Positions 1 to 5,696 of a stretch of DNA of 7,407 nucleotides are shown piece after piece. Positions within the stretch are counted from its first letter, which is position 1; each line of letters starts with the position of its first letter. Origin of the DNA: Ruminococcaceae bacterium UBA7147 (lineage in GTDB: Bacteria > Bacillota > Clostridia > Oscillospirales > Acutalibacteraceae); NCBI GenBank assembly GCA_002491825.1, contig DKWR01000069.1, positions 1 through 7,407 on the forward strand. Direction: 5' to 3'. Both the position numbers and the translations under genes were made by a program. The notes beneath the pieces were generated by a model. That model saw nothing but the letters and a program-made list of their open reading frames with translations, did no database searches and had not been told where the DNA came from.

Positions 1-61
1 GCCGCATATAAATTAATTCGGGCACAAAACTTCTGAATTATTCGAACCTATCCACTCGACC

Positions 62-96
62 TTAATTGTTAATTGTACATTGTTAATTGTTAATTT
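62..96. repeat. Tandem heptamer array (TTAATTG type), five units
   Basis: Five consecutive seven-base units read TTAATTG, TTAATTG, TACATTG, TTAATTG, TTAATTT. The first, second and fourth are identical, the fifth differs at one base and the third at two. The array is non-coding. It lies about 27 bases downstream of the -10 box of the leftward promoter at 123-151, so it would be in the 5' leader of that transcript. Short tandem heptamers of this kind occur in intergenic DNA of several bacterial groups; no function can be assigned from this copy. Confidence 0.7.
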
Positions 97-122
97 GCTA
101 AACTATGTATTTCATTTATATT

Positions 123-151
123 ATTTTATCTTATACGGCTTACATAGTCAA
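123..151 (-). promoter_or_regulatory. Sigma-A-type promoter for a leftward gene outside the window
   Basis: Reading leftward there is a -35 box TTGACT (146-151), a 17-base spacer and a -10 box TAAAAT (123-128). Both boxes match the housekeeping consensus at five of six positions, and the spacing is optimal. It starts just past the terminator of the M23 gene (164-192), which fits the start of a new transcription unit. No coding start is visible before position 1, so the leader would be at least about 115 bases long. Confidence 0.55.
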
Positions 152-163
152 TAACAATCCAAG

Positions 164-192
164 AAAAAACGGCCGCCTTTTTTGGCAGCCGC
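164..192 (-). terminator. Intrinsic terminator of the M23 peptidase gene
   Basis: On the minus strand a nine-pair GC-rich stem (184-192 with 169-177, including two G-U pairs) encloses a loop of six A residues. It is followed directly by six T residues (164-169; the outermost T also closes the stem). It lies about 50 bases past the stop codon of the leftward peptidase gene. This is a textbook rho-independent terminator. Confidence 0.85.
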
Positions 193-240
193 TTAATATG
201 CAAAAACCATTCTTAAATATTATACATTTATTTAATTTTA

Positions 241-1221
241 TTACTTTTCATTGTATTTAAATTGTCTTGTGAACTCCTTTGTTTCGCTGTTTCGCAAAAC
301 TGCGCTCTGGTGCTTTTCAAGCGGGCTTGTTATTGCGCTTATGTCAATCCATATTTCGTTGTCGCTTTCCTTTTGCTTTTCGTTAAACACAAGCTCAAGC
401 CCTATGTGCAGGTGGCTCTCTGTAATGCCGTTGGTGTTTTCGGTGTCGCTGTAGCCTGTTCGTCCGACATAGCCGATTACATCTCCCGCCTTTACCGTAT
501 CGCCCTCTTTTAAATTTTCGGCAAACGGTCTGTTCTGCCGCAGGTGAGCGTAATACCAGTATCTTTTACTGTCGTTTGAGCGTATTCCGATTCTCCAGCC
601 GCCGTAGCGGTTCCAGCCCATACACTCGACCTTTCCCGATTCAACCGCAATTACGGGAGTACCGACAGCCGCCATCATATCGTGACCGAGGTGAGGACGT
701 GTGTAGCCGTAGGTTCTCACAGCACCGAAGTCATCGTAGCAAGAATACGGAAATGTCTTTGCAATCGGCGAAAACCAGCGTATTCCGTACTTTTGCTCCA
801 TAACCTTGTTGCCGCTGTCGTCCTCACGCTCCTCCTCATAAGCACCGACCATTCCGTTCAGTGCCGCTCCGTATGCCTCTTTATAATATGAATAGTATTT
901 CATATTCTTTGTAAGGCTTTCCTCGCTTTCGCCGTCCGAAAGCTTTTGCGCAAAGCCGGTCATATCGGAGTATTTGTACTTTGAAAAATCTCCGCCGTAT
1001 TTTGCGCCGAGATATGCAAGCAGAGTTATGAAATCAAGCTTATTCTTTTCGTCCTGTGACGAAACATCAAGGTCAACAGCCGCCTGTAAAGCCGACTTTG
1101 TCACATTAAATTCAACGTATTTTATGTAGTTGCTGTCGGTTATGTCACGTCCGCCGTAAAGCGTTATAAGCGAAATTGCAATCACCAGAACGCCCATAAA
1201 CACACACAAAGTTCTTTTCAT
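241..1221 (-). CDS. Membrane-anchored M23 family metallopeptidase
   Basis: Predicted zinc endopeptidase of the LytM/M23 type, acting outside the membrane, probably on peptidoglycan cross-bridges or stem peptides. The 326-residue product has a short basic N-terminus and one hydrophobic segment (about residues 3-22), serving as a signal anchor. A linker region of about 140 residues follows, then the peptidase domain (about 165-295). All expected zinc and catalytic residues are present: HxxxD (H177, D181), the AHL histidine (H226) and HLH (H270, H272). The G-T-P-V and E-G-D-x-V-x-A-G-D-V-I-G signatures of the family are also there. I chose the ATG at 1219-1221 because GGTGAT sits four bases upstream. 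Upstream in-frame TTG, GTG and ATG codons (up to 1239) lack a ribosome binding site and would spoil the signal sequence. It is transcribed alone and ends at the terminator at 164-192. Whether it serves growth, division or sporulation cannot be told from the sequence. Confidence 0.9.
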   Translation of the reverse strand: MKRTLCVFMGVLVIAISLITLYGGRDITDSNYIKYVEFNVTKSALQAAVDLDVSSQDEKNKLDFITLLAYLGAKYGGDFSKYKYSDMTGFAQKLSDGESEESLTKNMKYYSYYKEAYGAALNGMVGAYEEEREDDSGNKVMEQKYGIRWFSPIAKTFPYSCYDDFGAVRTYGYTRPHLGHDMMAAVGTPVIAVESGKVECMGWNRYGGWRIGIRSNDSKRYWYYAHLRQNRPFAENLKEGDTVKAGDVIGYVGRTGYSDTENTNGITESHLHIGLELVFNEKQKESDNEIWIDISAITSPLEKHQSAVLRNSETKEFTRQFKYNEK

Positions 1222-1595
1222 ACACATCACCGAAAACAAAGTAGTCTGTCGGAAAATTTTCCGATATAAGCATAATATGATTTTCGGTAAAAAATTAGAA
1301 GTGCAGAAAACGGACGGTTTGTTTCATTTTATTTTATTGCAAAATTTCCGTTTTAAAAGATGTTGCAATATACAACACTTCCACCGTAACGAATTGTTGT
1401 CATATGCAATACACAAGTAAAAGTCAAGTAAAATATTTGTACATAATTCGTAAATATCGGTTATCTTTAAATTTGTTTTTATACAAGATGTCATTTTTCA
1501 ACTATTCTATGGGTAAAAAACGGATATTAATTCTTATGCCTCAGCGTTATAATTAACTTGAGCCTTTTATAAAAATAAACAGGAGGGATTTACTT
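1222..1595. other. Intergenic region between divergent genes (M23 peptidase and relic ORF)
   Basis: This is 374 bases of AT-rich DNA with no credible gene on either strand. It must hold the promoters of both flanking genes. Leftward, TTGACT (1422-1427), a 17-base spacer and TATGAC (1399-1404) is a possible M23 promoter, but it would leave a leader of about 170 bases. Rightward, a perfect TATAAT (1548-1553) sits 42 bases before the start at 1596, but no convincing -35 box is placed upstream of it. A perfect palindrome at 1249-1264 is listed separately. The rest shows nothing I can interpret. Confidence 0.5.
1249..1264. promoter_or_regulatory. Perfect 16-base palindrome, possible operator
   Basis: TCGGAAAATTTTCCGA is an exact inverted repeat with no spacer. 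It lies 28 bases upstream of the M23 peptidase ATG. A dyad of this size, at the transcript start or in the leader of one gene, suits a dimeric repressor or activator. No known regulator can be assigned by eye. As RNA it would be a poor hairpin because it has no loop. Confidence 0.4.
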
Positions 1596-1874
1596 ATGAA
1601 ACACAAATCTATAAAGTCAATAAGCTTTATACTTGCACTTTTACTTGTGATTCTCCAGTGCGGAGTTCTCTCGGTAAATGCTGCAAGCTCAGCAAAAGGC
1701 AAAACAGTTTACTTTAAACTTCCCGACGAATGGAAAGGCAGAGTAGACGCAAACAAGGAAGAAGACCAGTACGCAGGCTTTATGTATCCCGAAATCTTAA
1801 GAAGTATGCCGATTTCAACGCTCGCAGGTAACCACGACTGTACTCCCGGACAATATAAATTCCGCTATCAATAA
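1596..1874 (+). pseudogene. Relic of a secreted calcineurin-like metallophosphoesterase (internal deletion and truncation)
   Basis: An ORF of 92 codons with a strong ribosome binding site (AGGAGG, 1581-1586, nine bases from the ATG). Residues 1-29 form a clear signal peptide: basic start, hydrophobic core 9-20 and likely cleavage after the Ala of VNA. Residues 36-46 (KTVYFKLPDEW) resemble the start of a secreted-protein domain. From about residue 49 the sequence (VDANKEEDQYAGF, then P72-ISTLAGNHD-81) matches, from memory, the GNHD-containing block of secreted calcineurin-like phosphoesterases. The first metal motifs (DxH, GDxxD) that should precede GNHD are absent, as are the later histidine motifs that should follow. 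The ORF stops 11 residues after GNHD. Such enzymes are usually several hundred residues, so this cannot be an active phosphoesterase. The simplest reading is an in-frame internal deletion near residues 47-50 plus loss of the 3' part. It could still be expressed as a small secreted peptide. Confidence 0.6.
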
Positions 1875-1890
1875 ATAATCATATAATAAT

Positions 1891-1919
1891 AGCGCCTGTA
1901 AATTACACAGGCGCTTTAT
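1891..1919 (+). terminator. Intrinsic terminator between convergent genes, probably bidirectional
   Basis: A perfect nine-pair stem (1891-1899 with 1907-1915, AGCGCCTGT and its complement) has a seven-base loop and is followed on the plus strand by a short T-rich tail. It lies 17 bases after the stop of the relic ORF and about 40 bases past the stop of the convergent queT. On the minus strand it is followed by an A/T mixture. Neither tail is a pure T run, so efficiency in either direction is uncertain. Confidence 0.7.
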
Positions 1920-1954
1920 CATTGCAAAATCTTTATGTGTTTTTTATTTCAAAG

Positions 1955-2491
1955 TTACTTTATTGCGAGCAGTTTTTTGTCAAAGCCTTGCTTTTCAATC
2001 AGCCTTGCAAGCGGAAGTCCGAGCACAAAAAGCACTCCCAGCTCACCAAGAGCAACAAGTGCGCCCTGCAAAAGGAAATCGCCGAAGTGGAAACCGCCCT
2101 CAACAAAGAAAAATTCAATCTCAAAGCCTACGATAATTCCGTTGGCAAGCGCAGGCATAAGCGCCGACGCTACAGGAAGCCTGAACAATCTTTTATTGCG
2201 CAGTAAGTACATCATCACAGCCGCAATAAGGCTTGCAAGCGAGCCGAAAATCATATCATACGGTCCGAGCACCGACAGCGAGCTGATATTTGCAATTACA
2301 CAGCCTATCGTAAGTCCGGGAATTGCCGCAGGAGTGAACACTGCAAGAATAGTGAGCACCTCTGCAACTCTGAACTGTACAGCCATTGAAGCCGTACCCG
2401 GCAACAGGGTGTTTTGCAGGATTGTCAGCGCAGCGTAAAGTGCGGCAATGACAGCCGCCTGTACAATGTACACAGTTGATTTTGTTTTCAT
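1955..2491 (-). CDS. queT: QueT family queuosine-precursor transporter (ECF substrate-binding subunit)
   Basis: Predicted integral membrane S-component of an energy-coupling factor transporter. It binds a queuosine precursor (preQ0/preQ1 type) and pairs with shared EcfA, EcfA' and EcfT subunits, which are not encoded here. The 178-residue protein is almost entirely hydrophobic, with about five to six membrane segments. Signatures I recognise for the family are QFRVAEVLT (39-47), GCVIANISS (63-71), GPYDMIFGSLASL (76-88), PALANGIIVGFEI (113-125) and the C-terminal LGELGVLF (148-155). Its length is normal for the family. The ATG at 2491 is preceded by GGAGG at 2500-2504, eight bases away. It is transcribed alone from the promoter at 2575-2603, and its structured leader suggests ligand control. 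No queuosine-synthesis gene is adjacent. Assignment to the family is firm; the exact substrate is inferred from the family. Confidence 0.88.
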   Translation of the reverse strand: MKTKSTVYIVQAAVIAALYAALTILQNTLLPGTASMAVQFRVAEVLTILAVFTPAAIPGLTIGCVIANISSLSVLGPYDMIFGSLASLIAAVMMYLLRNKRLFRLPVASALMPALANGIIVGFEIEFFFVEGGFHFGDFLLQGALVALGELGVLFVLGLPLARLIEKQGFDKKLLAIK

Positions 2492-2499
2492 ATTAAATT

Positions 2500-2567
2500 C
2501 CTCCGTAGTATTTTTTTAGAGTCTGGATTTTGCGAACAGACCTTGCACACTTAAAACATAAACGTGC
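2500..2567 (-). promoter_or_regulatory. Structured queT leader, candidate preQ1-type translational riboswitch
   Basis: On the minus strand the leader holds two hairpins. The first pairs GCACGT (2562-2567) with GTGTGC (2545-2550). The second pairs GGTCTG (2537-2542) with CAGACT (2520-2525) around an 11-base loop TTCGCAAAATC. A run of seven A residues (2511-2517) and then ACGGAGG follow, ending in the Shine-Dalgarno of queT. A small stem with a TCGC-type loop, an A-rich tail and a 3' segment that could pair the loop with the ribosome binding site is the plan of class I preQ1 riboswitches. Those are known to control queuosine genes, and preQ1-II and preQ1-III classes also occur before queT. The tail is longer than the usual class I tail and I cannot fold it rigorously, so the class is open. 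Confidence 0.42.
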
Positions 2568-2574
2568 GAATACT

Positions 2575-2603
2575 AATATATCATAAAAATATTGAAAATG
2601 CAA
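2575..2603 (-). promoter_or_regulatory. queT promoter
   Basis: Leftward -35 box TTGCAT (2598-2603), a 17-base spacer and -10 box TATATT (2575-2580). Transcription would start near 2568, just before the first leader hairpin, giving a leader of about 75 bases. The -35 box directly touches the -35 box of the opposing promoter. Confidence 0.6.
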
Positions 2604-2632
2604 TTGACTGAATATAAATTTTACTGTAAAAT
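2604..2632 (+). promoter_or_regulatory. Promoter of the transglutaminase-like/pyrKD unit
   Basis: Rightward -35 box TTGACT (2604-2609), a 17-base spacer and -10 box TAAAAT (2627-2632), each matching five of six consensus positions. Transcription would start near 2639, leaving a leader of only about 25 bases before the TTG start at 2664. There is no room for a pyrimidine attenuator in it. Confidence 0.65.
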
Positions 2633-2663
2633 TAACATATAAGAAAAAAATAGGATGATTATT

Positions 2664-3944
2664 TTGAAAAAATCAAATAGTAAAAATAAAAAAATATTAT
2701 CGGTTATCACATCAATACTTCTTTTGGAAATTCTTTTTTGCTCGTGTAACTTTGATGTTAATCTCGCTTCGAGCAACAGCTCTTCTGCAACAAATTCTGA
2801 TGTAAATTCTTCATCTCAGGTTTCAGAAGTTTCTTCTTCGCCTGAAATTAACAACTATACATCAACAAGCTACGGTTATGATAATTTGTCATCCACCGAG
2901 CTTAAGGATTTGTATTTTCTTATTGCGGAATACGCTGAAAAAGCCGATTCTGATGATATTTCAACCAACACAACATTTGACATAAAACAGCTTAATGAGG
3001 TAATAAGCGCCTATAAAAATGATCACCCCGAAGTGTTCTGGTTACGCAGTGAATTTGAATATGGTGAAGATGAAAATGGATATACAATTGTTTCACTTGA
3101 ATATTCAATGTCAGGAAACGACCTTGTAACAGCAAGGCAGAAGTTTGATGATACATTGAAACAAGCCTTATCCGATGCTCCGCAAGGTGCTTCAGATTTT
3201 GAACTTGAAGTTTATGCAAATGATTATCTTGTAAGTAACTGTGTTTATGATAAAGAAGCCGCAAAAACTGACGGCATTATTGCCAATGAAAATGACGCAT
3301 ACGGTGCACTTGTCGACAAAAAAGCCGTGTGTGAAGGATATGCAAGAGCCTTTCAGCTTTTGTGCAATAATCTTGGGATTGATTGCATAAATGTATTCGG
3401 CAACGGAAAATCTGAACCTCATCAATGGAACTGCGTTAAGCTTGAAAACGAATGGTATGAGGTTGACGTAACCTGGAATGACTCGGATGTTGAGGACGGA
3501 CTGACAACTTATGATTACTTTAACATAACGTCGGATGAAATATCTGTAAATCATTCAAAAGTCCCATTATATAAAGACATTTCTTTAGAAGAATATGAGG
3601 GTATGAATCGTGAGCTTAATCTATTTGTTCCAGAGTGCAATGGTCAGAAATATAATTATTATAAGCAAAACTGTGCAACACTGACTGACATTAATAACGC
3701 AGATGATATAGTAAATGAAATTGCAAAGGCGGCAGATGCAAATGAAGAATCTGCGAGCTTTTTGCTTGACAACTCATTCAATTATGACGACACATATGAT
3801 AAGCTCCTTAATGAAGGGTATATTAGCGAATGGATAGATAAAGCAAATCAGGTAAATTCCAACAATCCTCAACTTGACGCCCAATGTTATGTTTATAAAA
3901 GCGAAGTTCAGAAGATTATTAATATTAAGCTTAAATACTTATAA
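2664..3944 (+). CDS. Lipoprotein with transglutaminase-like cysteine peptidase domain
   Basis: Probable surface lipoprotein of 426 residues. A lysine-rich start and hydrophobic segment (about 11-25) lead to a lipobox-like LFCSC, with C28 as the likely lipid-modified cysteine. A Ser/Asn-rich linker follows (about 35-68), then a helical region. The transglutaminase-like domain has a complete triad: C223 in KAVCEGYA, H253 in EPHQWNCV and D268 in YEVDVTWND. This family (PF01841 type) includes peptidases and cross-linking or deamidating enzymes, and the actual reaction and target cannot be told. Residues after about 315 are acidic and helical with no motif I know. I prefer the TTG at 2664 because AGGA (2652-2655) lies eight bases upstream. 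The in-frame ATG at 2655 overlaps that AGGA and has no ribosome binding site of its own. pyrK begins 14 bases after the stop with no terminator between. The gene looks more AT-rich than pyrK and pyrD. Confidence 0.8.
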   Translation: MKKSNSKNKKILSVITSILLLEILFCSCNFDVNLASSNSSSATNSDVNSSSQVSEVSSSPEINNYTSTSYGYDNLSSTELKDLYFLIAEYAEKADSDDISTNTTFDIKQLNEVISAYKNDHPEVFWLRSEFEYGEDENGYTIVSLEYSMSGNDLVTARQKFDDTLKQALSDAPQGASDFELEVYANDYLVSNCVYDKEAAKTDGIIANENDAYGALVDKKAVCEGYARAFQLLCNNLGIDCINVFGNGKSEPHQWNCVKLENEWYEVDVTWNDSDVEDGLTTYDYFNITSDEISVNHSKVPLYKDISLEEYEGMNRELNLFVPECNGQKYNYYKQNCATLTDINNADDIVNEIAKAADANEESASFLLDNSFNYDDTYDKLLNEGYISEWIDKANQVNSNNPQLDAQCYVYKSEVQKIINIKLKYL

Positions 3945-3958
3945 AAAGGAAGGATAAA

Positions 3959-4711
3959 ATGAAGTACGATGTTCAGAAGTTTCAGCTGATTTCAAATGAC
4001 GAAATTGCTGATGGTATTTTTGATATGAGGGTTAAAAACGAGGAGCTTGCTCCGCTTGCAAAATGCGGTCAGTTTGCTCACGTTTATGTGCCGTCAAAAA
4101 CTCTCCGCCGCCCCATTTCCGTATGCGACAGCGAAAACGGAGTGTTAAGACTTGTCTATCAGGTCAAGGGCGAGGGAACAAGGCTGATGTCCGAGATGAA
4201 ATCAGGTACCGATGTTGACATTCTCGCACCTCTCGGCAACGGCTTTAAAATTGAAAAGGGCAAGCGTTATTGCCTTATCGGCGGAGGAATCGGCGTTCCG
4301 CCAATGCTCTACACAGCAAAGCAGACTGAAAATCCGCTTGTCATAACAGGCTTCCGCAACAAGTCGCTTGTGATTTTGCAGGACGATTTCAAAAAAGCAG
4401 GAGCCGAGCTTGTTCTTGCAACCGACGACGGCAGTGCAGGCATTCACGGCTTTGTAACCGATATTTTAAAGGATAAAATCAACGAAATTGACGAGGTTTG
4501 CGCCTGCGGTCCAACTCCTATGTTAAAGGCTGTTGCCGCAGTTTGCAAAGAAAACAACAAGCCGTGCCAGATTTCTCTTGAAGAGAGAATGGCTTGCGGA
4601 ATCGGCGCCTGCCTTGTGTGCGCCGTCAAGGTAAGGAAAAACGGTGAGGAAATTATGCAGCACGTCTGCAAAAACGGTCCCGTATTCAACGCAGAGGAGG
4701 TTGTATTTTAA
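3959..4711 (+). CDS. pyrK: Dihydroorotate dehydrogenase B, electron-transfer subunit
   Basis: PyrK carries FAD and a [2Fe-2S] cluster and passes electrons from dihydroorotate oxidation in PyrD to NAD+, in the fourth step of pyrimidine synthesis in the cytoplasm. The 250-residue length is typical. Visible motifs are the FAD-binding RRPIS (50-54) and GEGT (71-74), the nucleotide-binding GGGIGVPP (108-115), CGP (183-185) and the cluster cysteines C213, C218, C221 and C237 (Cx4Cx2C then C). The ATG at 3959 is preceded by AGGAAGGA. It follows the transglutaminase-like gene by 14 bases and overlaps pyrD by one base, so the two subunits are translationally coupled. No other pyr gene lies in the window. 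Confidence 0.96.
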   Translation: MKYDVQKFQLISNDEIADGIFDMRVKNEELAPLAKCGQFAHVYVPSKTLRRPISVCDSENGVLRLVYQVKGEGTRLMSEMKSGTDVDILAPLGNGFKIEKGKRYCLIGGGIGVPPMLYTAKQTENPLVITGFRNKSLVILQDDFKKAGAELVLATDDGSAGIHGFVTDILKDKINEIDEVCACGPTPMLKAVAAVCKENNKPCQISLEERMACGIGACLVCAVKVRKNGEEIMQHVCKNGPVFNAEEVVF

Positions 4712-5622
4712 TGGCTGATTTATCTGTAAAAATTGCAGGAGTGGAATTTAGCAATCCCCTTATAGCCGCTTCAGGCACATTCGGTTTCGGTCGTGAATAC
4801 GGCGAGCTTTATCCGCTTGAAAAGCTTGGCGGAATTTCGTGCAAGGGTATCACGCTAAAACGCCGTGATGGAAATCCTGTTCCGAGAGTAGCCGAAACAC
4901 CGTCGGGTATGCTTAACGCAGTCGGCTTACAGAATCCGGGCGTTGACGTGTTTATCAAAGAGGACTTGCCGTGGCTCAAACAGCAGAATACAGTTGTTAT
5001 TGCAAACATCGCAGGCAACACTCCCGAAGAATACTGCGAAATGGCTGAAAAGTTAAGCGACACGGACATCGATATGATTGAGATGAATATCTCCTGCCCC
5101 AACGTTAAGAGCGGCGGCGTCCAGTTCGGAACAAGCTGTGAGTCCGTCGGTGCAATAACCGACGCTGTGCGCAGACATTGCACAAAGCCGCTTATCGTAA
5201 AGCTTAGCCCAAACGTAACCGACATTGTTTCAATTGCAAAATCGGCAGAAGCAAACGGCGCAGACGCAATTTCAATGATTAACACACTTACGGGAATGAG
5301 AATTGACATCAACACTCGCCGTCCCATTATCCGCAACAACACAGGCGGAATGAGCGGCCCTGCTGTCTTCCCCATAGCTGTCAGAATGGTGTGGCAGGTT
5401 GCCGGTGCTGTAAAAATTCCGATAATCGGAATGGGCGGAATTTCAACGTGGCAGGACGCTGTTGAAATGCTGATTGCAGGTGCGTCTGCTCTGCAAATCG
5501 GAACAGTGTTCTTTTCAGACCCGTATGCTCCGATTAAGATTAACGAGGGTATCAACCGCTTCCTTGATGAAAACGGCTTAAAGAGCGTTACAGAGCTTAC
5601 AGGCACTATCAAGCCTTGGTAA
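4711..5622 (+). CDS. pyrD: Dihydroorotate dehydrogenase B, catalytic subunit (class 1B)
   Basis: FMN-containing TIM-barrel enzyme that oxidises dihydroorotate to orotate and works as a PyrD2PyrK2 heterotetramer with its neighbour. The 303-residue protein has the FMN-binding ASGTFGFG (20-27) and CKGIT (44-48). It also has the substrate loop GMLNAVGLQNPG (66-77) and the active-site NISCPNVK with C129 as catalytic base; a cysteine here marks class 1 enzymes, while class 2 uses serine. The phosphate-binding glycines lie in GMGGIS (240-245). The start ATG shares its first base with the pyrK stop codon (TAATG), and GAGGAGG (4694-4700) lies within the end of pyrK, ten bases upstream. No terminator is seen before the DUF421 gene unless the hairpin at 5654-5696 acts as one. 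Confidence 0.97.
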   Translation: MADLSVKIAGVEFSNPLIAASGTFGFGREYGELYPLEKLGGISCKGITLKRRDGNPVPRVAETPSGMLNAVGLQNPGVDVFIKEDLPWLKQQNTVVIANIAGNTPEEYCEMAEKLSDTDIDMIEMNISCPNVKSGGVQFGTSCESVGAITDAVRRHCTKPLIVKLSPNVTDIVSIAKSAEANGADAISMINTLTGMRIDINTRRPIIRNNTGGMSGPAVFPIAVRMVWQVAGAVKIPIIGMGGISTWQDAVEMLIAGASALQIGTVFFSDPYAPIKINEGINRFLDENGLKSVTELTGTIKPW

Positions 5623-5645
5623 TTTACGTGTTTAAGATGTATATT
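5616..5645 (+). promoter_or_regulatory. Weak candidate promoter for the DUF421 gene
   Basis: TTGGTA (5616-5621), an 18-base spacer and TATATT (5640-5645). The -35 box matches only four of six positions and overlaps the pyrD stop. If used, transcription would start near 5652, so the RNA would begin almost exactly at the 5' arm of the start-codon hairpin. Confidence 0.25.
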
Positions 5646-5653
5646 AAAAAAAT

Positions 5654-5696
5654 AAAAGTCCATAATAATCTCTCGGAGGGATTATTATGGACTTTT
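5654..5696 (+). promoter_or_regulatory. Long perfect inverted repeat burying the ribosome binding site and start codon of the DUF421 gene
   Basis: The 17 bases at 5654-5670 (AAAAGTCCATAATAATC) are the exact reverse complement of 5680-5696, separated by nine bases. In RNA the stem can extend inward by a T-G and a C-G pair, leaving a five-base loop. The Shine-Dalgarno GGAGG (5675-5679) lies in the loop and upper stem. The ATG (5687-5689) and codons 2-3 are fully paired in the 3' arm. This arrangement should block translation initiation unless the helix is melted, displaced by upstream ribosomes or bound by a factor. The 3' arm ends in TTTT but then continues with GGCA, so it is a poor terminator for pyrD. 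Confidence 0.75.

Noticed and set aside
62..96. CRISPR array
   Set aside because: The units are seven bases, directly adjacent and without spacers, and there is no cas gene in the window.
251..891. Several short plus-strand open frames
   Set aside because: All lie opposite the M23 peptidase gene, lack ribosome binding sites and carry no motifs.
1922..2438. Two overlapping plus-strand open frames of 94 and 167 codons
   Set aside because: They are antisense to queT, which has a good ribosome binding site and clear family motifs. The antisense products resemble no protein family.
3945..3958. Pyrimidine attenuator or PyrR-binding site before pyrK
   Set aside because: The gap is only 14 bases and is taken up by the ribosome binding site; no attenuator structure fits.
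4809..5663. A 284-codon open frame on the minus strand
   Set aside because: It lies opposite pyrD, whose motifs and catalytic cysteine are intact. The antisense product has no ribosome binding site or recognisable domain and looks like a shadow of pyrD codon use.
5654..5696. Intrinsic terminator of pyrD
   Set aside because: The stem is AT-rich, its 3' arm is coding, and only the last four bases of the arm are T, followed by GGCA. A role at the DUF421 start codon explains the position better, though partial termination cannot be excluded.
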